NCBI GenBank assembly: GCA_003156795.1 | Contig: PMHU01000248.1 | Location: forward strand, 393-32,905 | Length of the DNA stretch: 32,513 nt | Direction: 5' to 3' | From: Acidimicrobiaceae bacterium | GTDB taxonomy: Bacteria; Actinomycetota; Acidimicrobiia; Acidimicrobiales; Palsa-688 | Shown here: positions 9,001 through 16,685 of the stretch, piece by piece | Numbering within the stretch: position 1 is the stretch's first letter | Layout of the letters: every line of letters begins with the position of its first letter | The notes under the pieces: model-generated | Told to the model about the DNA's origin: nothing | The model's input: the letters and a program-made list of their open reading frames with translations, nothing else | Database searches by the model: none | Position numbers and translations under genes: made by a program

Positions 9001-9125
9001 GACACGCCGACACCCGAAGCCGCGAAGGTGGCTCCGGCTTGTGAGTTGGTGATCAGTTGAGTACCGATCAAAGAGAGGCCCACTGTTGCAAGCACTCCAG
9101 CCGCCCTTCGGCCTTGATTGCCCAT
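5919..9125 (-). CDS. Secreted subtilisin-like serine protease (S8) with three C-terminal VLDTR repeats
   Basis: A 1068-residue exoenzyme. The ATG at 9125 is chosen because AAAGGAGG sits 7 bases upstream and a signal peptide follows directly (MGNQGRRAAGVLATVGLSLIG). Residues about 30-250 form an extracellular beta-rich domain with several Cys. A propeptide-like segment (LRKAGFSHVHDYGEGVL) precedes the peptidase. The catalytic triad is visible: Asp374 in DIDTG, His419 in SGHGTAVAG and Ser610 in GTSFAAPQ. Three tandem modules follow, each opening with an LDTR segment and containing YLTVxP, NFxxxxTVxNL and a closing GYY/GYF. Their period is 131 and 127 residues. There is no LPXTG or membrane anchor. 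It is probably a cell-surface or secreted protease for nutrient acquisition; the modules may bind wall or polymer. Confidence 0.92.
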   Translation of the reverse strand: MGNQGRRAAGVLATVGLSLIGTQLITNSQAGATFAASGVGVSARTSKTMRPLRLDIKKLAAEVRTTVRPSNVAPLSNLSPACYGDSRSMAPVGGTFDPISYGAFYNCSQQEWTFEVQTADHWVQNSLGAWEIGIDTNGDFTDECDGSGDEYLGYVAQSSTPGQFVASVYQSDSDCDVLSPVTPSVTITADSVAISFPWSAIGDSPSLAWNGFLQSRSEETTTGNGADVPSSTSIDGPLTGGVLDSIPGPEPGDCDASSVNAPQVATTSDPHDSTLAVAALRKAGFSHVHDYGEGVLSFNGDPSAAGRVLTAAGLPSHITPSEKYTTESIGTAEAGTTTPPDDTDYSSQWNLPVINAPGAWSVTTGNNLVVADIDTGADYTQTDLAANLVDGFDEVTGLPMGPGTTETGNTDTGQTDSGHGTAVAGVIAAVTDNDQGLASLGWHTDVMPIKVDFDDDTVSAQIAAGIAWAANTAAHPTDPVRIINLSLGGTCPDTDTAVGDAIQAAQAAGILVVAAAGNDALSIGFDPTPSDNQYDDAPVYPASDPNVISVGATGREGYRAAYSNVGDASLVAPGGSADFDLASEEEITANDIPLLNAGGSPLTTTGAGTSFAAPQAAATAALIWSVNPSLTPTQVSELIISTATDLGPGGTDIEYGQGMLNAGAAVSDAPPPTTGFGTYVSVPPTRVLDTRIGLGAPQHPIGAAQTLTFKVTGTGGVTGVPATGVAAVVINTTVVNASAGSYLTVWPTGQVKPVTSNINFSRNQTVPNLVTVKVGAGGDISFYNNLGSIDLVADLAGYYVDGTGAAGSTFVSLPPVRILDTRIGLGAPEHPIGSAGIEPLQVTGNNAVPSTATGVVVNVTVTNGTTGGYLTVYPEGEPTPVVSNLNFAKLETVANLAIVELGSGGSIDLYNNMGSTDAIVDLEGYFTAAGDPSGARFFPLVDHRILDTRVNVGGFDAPIGSGGTDAANVVGQGGVLVGPSGTIGNSDGPSAVVLNTTVTAGTIGGYLTVYPAGETRPVVSNLNFTKGETVANLATVKIGSGGQNDIYNNMGTVEAIGDVVGYYGAPGT
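5922..7103 (-). repeat. Three tandem coding repeats (VLDTR modules) in the protease gene
   Basis: Three tandem copies of a roughly 390-base unit encode the C-terminal modules of the protease. The same landmark, beginning CCGATCGG, recurs at 7021, 6628 and 6247, giving spacings of 393 and 381 bases. Copies one and two are nearly identical at DNA level around GCGCCCAAGCCGATCCGGG; copy three has diverged. These are protein-domain duplications, in frame throughout. Confidence 0.85.
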
Positions 9126-9406
9126 CCGAGCCTCCTTTAGCCGCCTAGCCCACCCTGGTCGGAGCGATTCTAGGACCAGGCCGCCCGCCGGCGGGGATCC
9201 TGGGTCATTCCGGCAACGATTTTGGCGAGCATGGGATCGCGGTCGGCCCGACGGCGCACCTTGGTCCGCCAACTGCAGCAACAACTCGATTGGGCGGGCG
9301 GGGTTGCCGTAGCAGGTCGAGATCTCGCCCCCGGCTAACATTGCTGGCTCGGCCCGCCGAAACGGTCAGAGAGTTGGTTTCCTCCAACTTTTGTGTCCGC
9401 CGACCC

Positions 9407-9479
9407 GGGGACGTAGCTCAGTTGGCAGAGCACCTGCTTTGCAAGCAGGGGGTCGTCGGTTCGAGTCCGATCGTCTCCA
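9407..9479 (+). tRNA. tRNA-Ala (anticodon TGC)
   Basis: A full cloverleaf can be folded by eye. The acceptor stem GGGGACG pairs with CGTCTCC (one G-T pair). The D-stem is GCTC/GAGC. The anticodon stem CCTGC/GCAGG encloses the loop TTTGCAA, giving anticodon TGC. The T-arm GTCGG/CCGAT encloses TTCGAGT. The discriminator is A and the 3' CCA is not encoded, as in many actinobacteria. Confidence 0.96.
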
Positions 9480-9502
9480 CGGAGGTTGATCTGCGGCGCT
9501 TG

Positions 9503-9522
9503 CCGGCCGTTGTGACGGTCGG
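9503..9522 (+). terminator. Possible terminator after tRNA-Ala
   Basis: An 8-base-pair stem CCGGCCGT/ACGGTCGG (one G-T pair) encloses a TGTG loop, 24 bases after the tRNA. It is followed by ACCTTTACT, which is only weakly T-rich. The position fits termination of the tRNA transcript; the weak T-tract lowers confidence. Confidence 0.42.
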
Positions 9523-9622
9523 ACCTTTACTAGGTTCGGGTCGCATCAGCACCGACGCACTTATACGGGTCCACCGCCGGTCCGGGCTTGGCTGAAACGC
9601 AAGAGCCTCTGCTACTTTCGCA

Positions 9623-10480
9623 GTGGTGGAGTGGCGGCAGCGCGTCAAGCGGCTGATGAGTGAGGCCTCGCGTCGTGACGAGACCGGCGAAAGAACCGAA
9701 CCCGTCGGCGGTCTGAGCGCGCTCGACCGCTACCGGTTCGACCTTGCGGGCTACCTCGTGTTCGAGGAGGTCTTGGATCGCCCAACGGTCGAACGGCTGC
9801 GGTCCGTGATCGATTCCCGGGGCCTACCACCGGCCGGCGAAACGATCCAGAGGCAGCGGTTCGGACAGGCGGGGCAAATGTTGGACTGGGACCCGGGGTT
9901 CTGCGATCTGATCGATCACCCGCTGGCGCTGGCGCTGATCGGAGAGCTCATCGGACCCTACGTTCGCCTGGACCACGCCTACGGGATCACCATGGATCCT
10001 GGCACCTCAGGTCTCGGACTGCACGGGCCGATCGAGCCGTTCGACTCGGCCCAGTACTACGTGCACCGAATGGGCGTGATGCGCTGCGGCCTGCTGGCCA
10101 TGTCCTGGTCGCTCTCCGATGGTCGTCCCGGCGATGGGGGCTTCGGCTGCATCCCGGGGAGCCACCGAGCGTCCTACCCGGTGCCGGCCGAGGCCGACTC
10201 TTTGGTGGTCGAGGTGGCCCAACCAGCCGGATCACTGCTCGTGTTCACCGAAGCCCTCGTGCACTGCACGATCCCGTGGCGAGGCACCGATCAGCGGTGC
10301 GCGGTCCTGTACAAGTACTCGCCGAGCAGCACGGCGTGGGACGCTGGTCCGGCCGCGCTGCCGGAGGTGGTCGCGGCCATGTCAGAGCGCCAGCAGCGCT
10401 TCTTCCAACCGCCCTTCGTCGGCACGTCAATGAGTTCACACGGAGCGTATATGAACAAGCCCCCGACGATCGACCCCTGA
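9623..10480 (+). CDS. Phytanoyl-CoA dioxygenase (PhyH) family protein
   Basis: A 285-residue non-haem Fe(II)/2-oxoglutarate-dependent oxygenase of the PhyH family, which hydroxylates small metabolites or lipids. Visible family features are the opening DRYRFDLAGYLVFEEVLDR, the LHG segment supplying a metal-ligand-type His, the core strand GGFGCIPGSHR, and the second His in EALVHCTIPWRG, followed by RCAVLYKYSP where the Arg would bind 2-oxoglutarate. The classic HxD pair is not obvious; His is followed by GPIE, so the acidic ligand is uncertain. The GTG at 9623 is the first start; an ATG at 9656 would remove 11 residues. Neither has a clear ribosome-binding site. It converges on the sulfotransferase gene and may belong functionally to the neighbouring TetR-linked cluster. 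Confidence 0.82.
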   Translation: MVEWRQRVKRLMSEASRRDETGERTEPVGGLSALDRYRFDLAGYLVFEEVLDRPTVERLRSVIDSRGLPPAGETIQRQRFGQAGQMLDWDPGFCDLIDHPLALALIGELIGPYVRLDHAYGITMDPGTSGLGLHGPIEPFDSAQYYVHRMGVMRCGLLAMSWSLSDGRPGDGGFGCIPGSHRASYPVPAEADSLVVEVAQPAGSLLVFTEALVHCTIPWRGTDQRCAVLYKYSPSSTAWDAGPAALPEVVAAMSERQQRFFQPPFVGTSMSSHGAYMNKPPTIDP

Positions 10481-10549
10481 GCGTCGACTCCGCGGCGCCG
10501 GTTCGAAGAGCCTCGCGACAGCCGCAGTCAAGGAAATCCTGTTTGCCGA

Positions 10550-11707
10550 TCATCGACTTATGAACCCCGTTCCGACGGCAAAGCGGTCGTTGTAGAAGGC
10601 GAACTGGGCGCGCAGGTCGTCGAGATCGATGCCGTACTGCTCGGGGTTGTAGTCGTGGACGCCCTGCTTGTCGGGAGGGTTGGCATCCCACCAGATCCGC
10701 ATCCGAGTAGCCAGGTCGTCGGGAAGTTCCACGCCGAGCCAGTCGTACAACCGCGCCATGGCGGGAATCGGATCGGGGCGCATCTCCGCGAAGCCGATGT
10801 CGTAGAACCGGTCCTCGTGCCCGGCGTCTCGGTAGGCCAGCGTCTTGCGCAGGGACCGCTCCCAGTACCCCGCCTGGTTGGCGGCGAAGTCCGACGCCAG
10901 CGGCCCGATCCGAAGGAACTCCGAGGTGGCGTCCAGAAGGCTCACCACCGAGGGGATGGCGTGCGCGATGTCGCGGTGGGTCATCACGAACCGGGCGTCG
11001 GGGTACACCTCGAGGAGGGCGTCGATCGAGTGCATGTGGGCGGGGGACTTCAGCCGCCAGGGCTTGGTGGGGAACTTCCACTGGAGGAGCTTGAGGACCC
11101 GTTCGTGGTACCGGTAGGCCGACACCATGTCGCAGCCCGTCAACCAGGCTTCGTAGTGCCGGTTGTCCCCCAGGGCGCCGAACATCGCCGAGCGGAAGTC
11201 GAGCGCCAAGATCTGCAGGCATTCGGTCGGTCCGGTCGGCGAACTCGGCAGCATCGTTTTGAACTTGGGGGCCATCTCGTCGATCAGCGAGATTTGCACA
11301 GCTGTCTGGTTGATCCGGGGGTCGGTGTCGTGAGTCGCTGGATCCGGCGGCGGGGTCGGTGCGCCGCTCTCCCACGCCAGCAACGAGCGGGAGCGGGGGT
11401 CTTGACCCAGTAGGAAGCCCAGCGCCGTGGACCCGGTGCGCGGTAGCCCGAGGCCGAACAGCGGCGGCAGGATCTCCTGCTCGCCGATCTCCGGGTGGCG
11501 GCGGTACCAGTCCTCGACCTCGAGGCGGGTTCTAAGCAACCCGATCGCCTGGTCGCGCAAGACCGCCATGCCCAGCTCGTTGAACGATCCGGCTGCCTCG
11601 GCGCCATCGAGCAGTGCCGCCAGTCCGTCGTGGAACGACTCCTCCCCCAGGTCGGTGAGCCCGGTTCGTGATCGAGCTTCGGCGATCACGTCCTCGACCA
11701 TGGCCAT
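10550..11707 (-). CDS. Sulfotransferase family protein
   Basis: A 385-residue PAPS-dependent sulfotransferase-type protein (Sulfotransfer_3-like), expected to move a sulfuryl group to a hydroxyl acceptor. The 5'-phosphosulfate-binding loop is GLPRTGST at residues 87-94. The 3'-phosphate-binding region follows KSPAHMHSIDALLEVYPDARFVMTHRD, with the RD...S pattern continuing into HAIPSVVSL. An N-terminal helical region precedes the loop, as in many actinobacterial members. The gene lies 36 bases downstream of the TetR gene on the same strand and is probably co-transcribed with it. Steroid or terpenoid alcohols are plausible acceptors, but this is inferred from context only. There is no signal peptide, so it is cytoplasmic. 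Confidence 0.85.
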   Translation of the reverse strand: MAMVEDVIAEARSRTGLTDLGEESFHDGLAALLDGAEAAGSFNELGMAVLRDQAIGLLRTRLEVEDWYRRHPEIGEQEILPPLFGLGLPRTGSTALGFLLGQDPRSRSLLAWESGAPTPPPDPATHDTDPRINQTAVQISLIDEMAPKFKTMLPSSPTGPTECLQILALDFRSAMFGALGDNRHYEAWLTGCDMVSAYRYHERVLKLLQWKFPTKPWRLKSPAHMHSIDALLEVYPDARFVMTHRDIAHAIPSVVSLLDATSEFLRIGPLASDFAANQAGYWERSLRKTLAYRDAGHEDRFYDIGFAEMRPDPIPAMARLYDWLGVELPDDLATRMRIWWDANPPDKQGVHDYNPEQYGIDLDDLRAQFAFYNDRFAVGTGFISR

Positions 11708-11743
11708 CGCTTCCCCCGTTCCTTGGCGCTCGTTGGTCTCGGA

Positions 11744-12331
11744 TCAACCAGCGGCGGTAGTGATCGAGCAGCGGGGCAGCCCGGCAAAGCAGCGAAGGTT
11801 GGCCAGCAGGACCTCCGGGTCGGGGTGGGGGACGAGATAGTGCGAGTAGGCCAGCCTGAGAAACAGCTCGGCGGCTTGGTCGCGGGTGAGGTGACCCAGG
11901 TGCACTGCCGGCACCGCTTCGAACGCGTCACCGAGGAGATCCGCTAGCGATGCGGTCTGCGGCGCCAGTGACGCGGCCAGCGACTGGATGGCGAAGCCCG
12001 GATCGGCGCCGATCGGGTCGGGCCCCATCAAGCCGTCGAGATACGTCACCAGGCACTGCAGCGCGGCGTCGAGGCGCCGACTCGGGCTGCGCTGAGCTTC
12101 GATCACCGCTCGGAGGCGAGCGCCGAACAGCTGCTCCTCGTACACGGTCAGGGCCTCGAGCAGCTCATCCTTGTTCGCAAACCACCTGTAGAGAGTCGGC
12201 CGGGACACCCCGGCGGCGGCCGCGATCGCCGTTACCGTCAGCTTCTCGGGCCCGCGCTCGGCGATGACCCGACGCGTGGCCGCCAGGATCGCCTCGACGC
12301 TCGTCGAAGCCCCCGGCGGTGGGCCACCCAT
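11744..12331 (-). CDS. TetR-family transcriptional regulator
   Basis: From the ATG at 12331 the protein has 195 residues. The N-terminal helix-turn-helix lies at about residues 31-52: LTVTAIAAAAGVSRPTLYRWF, then ANKDELLEAL. This is the standard TetR DNA-binding domain. The C-terminal ligand domain is helical and poorly conserved, as usual. Reading could open further upstream (to 12550), but that would run through the promoter region and overlap the divergent gene. The regulator is divergent from the carboxymuconolactone-decarboxylase-family gene and followed by the sulfotransferase gene. The gap between them carries symmetric repeats that are likely its operators. The effector is unknown; it is probably the compound handled by the cluster or its CoA ester. 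Confidence 0.9.
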   Translation of the reverse strand: MGGPPPGASTSVEAILAATRRVIAERGPEKLTVTAIAAAAGVSRPTLYRWFANKDELLEALTVYEEQLFGARLRAVIEAQRSPSRRLDAALQCLVTYLDGLMGPDPIGADPGFAIQSLAASLAPQTASLADLLGDAFEAVPAVHLGHLTRDQAAELFLRLAYSHYLVPHPDPEVLLANLRCFAGLPRCSITTAAG

Positions 12332-12343
12332 GGAGCCAAAAGC

Positions 12344-12417
12344 GTAACAGAATGCTCCAAAACTGTAAACCGAGGGGGGCCGTCCGTCGTGTTTACAAGA
12401 ATCCAAAAAAGTGTTAT
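12344..12417. promoter_or_regulatory. Nested inverted repeats in the divergent TetR promoter region
   Basis: Inner arms TGTAAAC (12364-12370) and GTTTACA (12391-12397) and outer arms TAACA (12345-12349) and TGTTA (12412-12416) share one centre at 12380.5. Read outward on either strand, the unit is TTTACA, 14 bases, then TGTTAC or TGTTAT. The two halves may be paired TetR operators, or operators overlapping back-to-back promoters, for the leftward TetR-sulfotransferase unit and the rightward cluster. The 14-base spacing is short for a -35/-10 pair, so operator function is preferred. Confidence 0.55.
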
Positions 12418-12458
12418 GTCTGTGGTCCGCCCATGTTGGCCTAGCCGGGGGTTCCGCC

Positions 12459-13046
12459 GTGCCGATCATCGAGCCGATTCCGCTAGATGAGCTGTCGCCT
12501 GACTCGAGGGAGATCATCGAGGGCGGCGTCGAGCGGGGCCTGTACGCCACGCCACTGCCGCTGCAGATCTTCGCCTATCGCACGGCGCTGCTCGAGTCGA
12601 TGCACGCCAAGCGGCTCGCCGTCGGAAGGGGCAGCCTGCTCGGGGCTCGCATCCTCGAGCTGCTCCGGATCCGCAGCGCCCAGCTCGGCGAGTGCCAGCC
12701 GTGTATGCAGTCACGCAAGCACGACTCCATCTCTGACGCCGACGTTGCCTGCTTGGTCGGCGCCGACCGCCTCGACCTGGACCCCCAGGAGCGTATGGCT
12801 GTCCAGTTCCTCGACCTCCTCTCGGCCGACCACCACGCCATCGACGCCGCCTTCTATCGGAAGTTGGCAGAAGTTTTCACCACCGCCCAGATCGTCGAAC
12901 TCGGCTTCGCTTGCGCCGAGATGATGGGTCTCCACCGCTTCATCCACACCCTCGACATTTTCGGTGGCGACGCACCGGCCTTGCCTTACCGCGCCAACCA
13001 GGTCGACGCCCGTCACGCGGCCGGCCAACCCTCGGGTACCAATTAG
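12459..13046 (+). CDS. Carboxymuconolactone decarboxylase / AhpD-family protein
   Basis: A 195-residue all-helical CMD/AhpD-fold protein. The GTG at 12459 is chosen because GGGGG lies about 7 bases upstream and because MPIIEPIPLDELSPDSREI is a typical opening. The earlier GTG at 12411 lies inside the outer operator arm. The core has LLRIRSAQLGECQPCMQSRKHD, with the CxxC pair of AhpD-type proteins. The His that normally follows the second Cys by four residues is Arg here, so peroxidase-type chemistry may be altered. The later segment VELGFACAEMMGLHRFIH is conserved in the family. It is the first gene of the long rightward series. Its role may be a lactone or hydroxy-acid step or redox protection. 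Confidence 0.83.
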   Translation: MPIIEPIPLDELSPDSREIIEGGVERGLYATPLPLQIFAYRTALLESMHAKRLAVGRGSLLGARILELLRIRSAQLGECQPCMQSRKHDSISDADVACLVGADRLDLDPQERMAVQFLDLLSADHHAIDAAFYRKLAEVFTTAQIVELGFACAEMMGLHRFIHTLDIFGGDAPALPYRANQVDARHAAGQPSGTN

Positions 13047-13060
13047 TTGAGCACGATTTA

Positions 13061-14047
13061 GTGAGCACGGTCTTCGTCACGGGTGGCACCGGACTCACAG
13101 GAGCCAACGTCTGCGAGCAGTTGATCGCTCGTGGCGACGCCGTGAAAGCGCTCGTCCGCAATCCCGACGAAGCCGGCGCGCTCGCAGCCATCGATGTTGA
13201 AGTCGTACGAGGCGACGTAACCGACGCCGACGACGTCGACCGAGCGTCCAAGGGCTGCGAAGCCGCCATCCACTGCGCCGCGCTTCTGGGAGGTGCCAGC
13301 CAGGACCTTGGCCACTTCCGGGCCGTCAATTTCACGGGCACGATCAACGTCCTCGATGCGGCCCGGGCTCACGGCATGCGCCGCGTCGTGGCCCTCAGCA
13401 CCAGTACATTTTTCGACCTCACTCGGCCCGGGTTCCGGGAGGACGCCCCCGTATCGGACAACCCGCCCGACGACCCCTATACGGTCACCAAGCTCGCCGC
13501 GTTCCAAGAGGTGCACCGCCGGGCTGACGCCGGCGAGGACGTTCTCACCTGCCACCCGGGCGCCATTTTTGGCCCCGGCCTGGTCGCCGAGCGCGCCTTG
13601 TACCGCACCAGCTTCAACCGAGTGCTGCTGGCCGCCATGCGCGGGAGGATCTCGGCCTACTTAGCTTTCCCCGTCACATGGGTCGCCGCAGCCGACGTGG
13701 CCAATGGGTCCATCGCCGCGCTGGACAAAGGCCTGGCCGGTTCCAGGTACTGGCTCATGGGTCGACCCGAGGACGAGATCAGTACCGCGGCCGGGTGCAA
13801 CCGGGCCTGTGAGATCGCCGGAGTCGAGCACCGCGTCGAGGACCTCGACCATCGCACCGCCCGGAAAGAGATCGTCGACTCGTTCGGGCCCACGCTGTAT
13901 GCGATCGCGGCGGCCGCGGCCCGTGACGTCCGTCCGCCCCGACCCGCCGAGAACCCGACACACGACCAGCTCGGCTACGACCCTATGAGTCTCGACGACG
14001 GACTTCGCCTCCTCATCCCGTGGCTCCGCGAACTGGGTCGCTTGTGA
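13061..14047 (+). CDS. NAD-dependent epimerase/dehydratase (extended SDR, 3-beta-HSD-like)
   Basis: A 328-residue extended short-chain dehydrogenase. The GTG at 13061 places the nucleotide-binding strand at the N-terminus (MSTVFVTGGTGLTGANV, GGTGLTG at 8-14). The acidic residue in GDVTD follows, then the Ser in ALSTSTFF and the YxxxK active-site pair Tyr140 and Lys144 in DDPYTVTK. The C-terminal lobe that binds the substrate is present (HPGAIFGPGL, then WVAAADVANG). It starts 14 bases after the previous stop, so it is in the same operon. The resemblance is to NAD(P)-dependent sterol or flavanol-type dehydrogenases; the exact substrate is unknown. It could oxidise a secondary alcohol in the same pathway as the GMC enzyme downstream. 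Confidence 0.88.
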   Translation: MSTVFVTGGTGLTGANVCEQLIARGDAVKALVRNPDEAGALAAIDVEVVRGDVTDADDVDRASKGCEAAIHCAALLGGASQDLGHFRAVNFTGTINVLDAARAHGMRRVVALSTSTFFDLTRPGFREDAPVSDNPPDDPYTVTKLAAFQEVHRRADAGEDVLTCHPGAIFGPGLVAERALYRTSFNRVLLAAMRGRISAYLAFPVTWVAAADVANGSIAALDKGLAGSRYWLMGRPEDEISTAAGCNRACEIAGVEHRVEDLDHRTARKEIVDSFGPTLYAIAAAAARDVRPPRPAENPTHDQLGYDPMSLDDGLRLLIPWLRELGRL

Positions 14048-14120
14048 CCCCGGGGGTGAAACAGGCACCTCGCACCCCGACTAGCGGGAGCGACATCGGT
14101 GCAATCTTAGGAGGCACCTG

Positions 14121-15218
14121 ATGGACGAGGTCACACAGAAGGTCGTCGACGGCACCGCGTGGCGGGAGTTCTGCGACCTCCTCGCGGCCGCTGGAGAGTC
14201 GGTCCTGGCGGACGGCAACCCCGACGACCCCCTCGACCGGGCCGAGGGATTCCGCATGCTGACCCGTTTGCTGCGCGGAGCGCTGGAGTCCCATCTCGAA
14301 CACTCGCAGCCGGCCCATCCCCAGCTCATCTGCACCTGCCACGAGACGATCAAGATCGTCGGGGAGAACCCTGACAACCACTACCTCGGCGCTTCGCTCG
14401 ACGGGCGCTACGACTACCGCGTGCACGGAACGAGGGGGGCGGCCAAATGGATCAGCTTCAACCTGTTCTCCGGTGCAGGATTCGGCGGCGGCGGTCCGGG
14501 GACGGGCGCCGCTATGCACGAGGAGCAGATGCACATCGAGTCAGATGGCACTTTCGAGGTGATCATCTCGCAGCACGAACACCCAGGGAATTGGCTGCGC
14601 TCAGAGGCCGACACCCGGTCGCTGGCTATCCGACAGACCTTCCTCGACAAGCGCCACCAGGAGCACGCCGTACTGCACATCGAGCGCATCGGCGCAGAGG
14701 ATTCCGCGCCCGAACCGCTGTCGCCGGAACACCTCTACCGCTCGCTGGTGATCGCTGGGCACTACGTGAAGGCCGTCGCCGGCATCGGCGCCCAGTGGGC
14801 GGTGCGCCAGGCCCGGTGGCCGAACGAGTTCACCGACGAAGCCGAGGACGACCTCACCAACAAGTTCAAGGACCCCCAGATCAAGTGGCACCAGGCCTAC
14901 TTCGACCTCGCCGACGACCAAGCGCTCGTCGTGGCGGTCACGCCCCCGAAGTGCGACTACTGGATGATCGCCCTCCACAACCACTGGATGGAAACGCTCG
15001 ACTACGTCCACCACCAGGCCACCCTCAACTGCCACTCCTCTCAGCTCGAAGTCGACGGCAGCGTCCGGTTCGTAGTCGCCCACCGCGATCCGGGGGTGCC
15101 GAACTGGCTCGACACCGCCGGCCACCAGCGAGGCACCGTGGGCGTGCGGTGGGTCGGCCCCGGCGTCGTCGACGTCCTCCCCTCCACCATGGTCGTCAAG
15201 CTCAGCGAGCTCTCCTGA
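14121..15218 (+). CDS. DUF1214 domain-containing protein
   Basis: A 365-residue protein with a strong ribosome-binding site (AGGAGG, 6 bases before the ATG). The C-terminal segment VPNWLDTAGHQRGTVGVRWVG is characteristic of DUF1214/DUF1254-type proteins that are common in mycobacteria and Acidimicrobiia near lipid and steroid catabolic genes. Other landmarks are HPQLICTCHETIKIVGENPDNHYL near the N-terminus and YWMIALHNHWMETLDY in the beta-rich middle. There is no signal peptide. The biochemical role of the family is unknown. It lies between the epimerase and the transporter lipoprotein, 73 bases after the former, in the same direction. Confidence 0.8.
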   Translation: MDEVTQKVVDGTAWREFCDLLAAAGESVLADGNPDDPLDRAEGFRMLTRLLRGALESHLEHSQPAHPQLICTCHETIKIVGENPDNHYLGASLDGRYDYRVHGTRGAAKWISFNLFSGAGFGGGGPGTGAAMHEEQMHIESDGTFEVIISQHEHPGNWLRSEADTRSLAIRQTFLDKRHQEHAVLHIERIGAEDSAPEPLSPEHLYRSLVIAGHYVKAVAGIGAQWAVRQARWPNEFTDEAEDDLTNKFKDPQIKWHQAYFDLADDQALVVAVTPPKCDYWMIALHNHWMETLDYVHHQATLNCHSSQLEVDGSVRFVVAHRDPGVPNWLDTAGHQRGTVGVRWVGPGVVDVLPSTMVVKLSELS

Positions 15219-15378
15219 GCACATTGGGTGTGGGCCTCAGAGTCGTCGACGCGACCGGAAACCAGGTCGACACCTCGTACAGCGGATCATCCAACTCCGC
15301 GGCGCCTGGTGCAGTGTCGGGCACCGCCGAGGCGACGATGTTAGAGTCCCCGCGTCCGACATCAGGGGAGGTCGTTCG

Positions 15379-16635
15379 GTGCGCTCAAAATTGGTGGCAC
15401 TGGCCGCTTCGGCCATGTTGGTCACCACCGCGTGCGGAAACGCGACCGCCGGGAGCGGCGGCGGGGCCGGCAGGGAGACTCAGGGCATCACCAACACCGA
15501 GATCAAGGTCGGGTCACTCGCCGCCATAACAGGCCCGCTGGGCAACCAGTACGCCCCGGTCGCGGACGGGGCCGAGGCCTACATCGACATGATCAATGCC
15601 GAGGGCGGGGTCGACGGGCGCAAGATCGACATGGTGGCCAAGCTCGACGACGCAACCAACCCGTCGCGGGACATCTCCCAGGCGGAGGCGCTCAACGACC
15701 AGTACAAGGTCTTCGCGGTGGTGGGCGTGGCCACGCCTCTGTTCCTCGCCGGCCCCTATCTCGGCGCGCAAGGCGTTCCTACCTTCGGGTGGAACGTCAA
15801 CCCGGAATGGGCCGGCCCGCCGTCGCTGTTCGGTGAGAAGGGCTCCTATATCGACTTCACCGACCCCGGTCCCCTGCCGGTCGCCTACCTGGCCAAGAAG
15901 CTCCACGTAACAAAGGTCGGCACGCTCGCCTACAACGTGGCCCAGTCCCAGCAGTGCGCGGTGGGCGACGCCAACAGCTACAAGAAGTACGGCTTTGACC
16001 TGGTGTTCCAAGACACCAGCCTTCCGTTCGGCACGACCAACATCGACGCCGACATCGAGCGCATGAAGCAGTCAGGCGTCCAACTGATAGCCACCTGCAT
16101 GGACGACACCGGCAACGTGCTTCTCGCCCAAAGCATCAAAGAGGCGGGTTTGCACATATATCAGTACTGGCCCAACGGCTACGACCAGGCGACCCTCAGC
16201 CAGTACGGCAGCCTGATGCAGGGCGTGTACTTCGCTCAGGACTTCACTCCATTCGAGGCGGCCGCCACCTCGCCTGGCATGCAACAATTTCTGGCTCAAA
16301 TGCACCTGCACTTCCCGAGCGACCCGATCAGCGAGGTGGAGCTCGCGGGCTGGATCAACGCCGACCTCTTTGTCACCGGCCTAAAGGCAGTAGGACAGGA
16401 TCTGACCCGCTCGAAGCTCGTGGCCGCCATCAACTCGATCACCAACTTCACCGCCAACGGGATCTGGCCGGCTCAGGGGCCGATCGACTGGCAGTTCGCC
16501 CACACCACCCGCTCGCCCGGCCCCGACTGCGCGGCGTTCCTCCAAGTGCGCGGTAAGGCATTCGTACCGGTGTACGGCACACCTACCGACCCGTTTATCT
16601 GCATCAACCACTTCGCGACTACCTTGCCGGACTAG
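15379..16635 (+). CDS. Branched-chain amino acid-type ABC transporter substrate-binding lipoprotein (LivK-like)
   Basis: A 418-residue extracytoplasmic binding protein of the Leu/Ile/Val (Peripla_BP_6) type. The GTG at 15379 follows AGGGGAGG with good spacing. The signal peptide MRSKLVALAASAMLVTTAC ends in a lipobox with Cys19. The mature domain opens ITNTEIKVGSLAAITGPLG, then YIDMINAEGGVDGRKIDMV, both hallmarks of the class. In actinobacteria many relatives bind aromatic acids, steroid fragments or other hydrophobic organics rather than amino acids. It heads the transporter part of the cluster, with permease and ATPase genes directly downstream. The 160-base gap before it may contain its own promoter, but I see no clear one. 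Confidence 0.88.
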   Translation: MRSKLVALAASAMLVTTACGNATAGSGGGAGRETQGITNTEIKVGSLAAITGPLGNQYAPVADGAEAYIDMINAEGGVDGRKIDMVAKLDDATNPSRDISQAEALNDQYKVFAVVGVATPLFLAGPYLGAQGVPTFGWNVNPEWAGPPSLFGEKGSYIDFTDPGPLPVAYLAKKLHVTKVGTLAYNVAQSQQCAVGDANSYKKYGFDLVFQDTSLPFGTTNIDADIERMKQSGVQLIATCMDDTGNVLLAQSIKEAGLHIYQYWPNGYDQATLSQYGSLMQGVYFAQDFTPFEAAATSPGMQQFLAQMHLHFPSDPISEVELAGWINADLFVTGLKAVGQDLTRSKLVAAINSITNFTANGIWPAQGPIDWQFAHTTRSPGPDCAAFLQVRGKAFVPVYGTPTDPFICINHFATTLPD

Positions 16636-16685
16636 GTCGGACTGAGCCCAAGGCTGCTCGCTTCCACCTCGGTCATTCATCGGAC

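Noticed and set aside
9372-9392. AGTTGG/CCAACT hairpin followed by TTT, upstream of tRNA-Ala
   Set aside because: The stem is only 6 base pairs, and no plus-strand gene upstream needs a terminator here.
14050-14062. ACCCCGGGGGTG, also found near 22606, considered as a shared regulatory element
   Set aside because: It is a self-complementary GC-rich 12-mer with almost no loop, likely to recur by chance in this composition.
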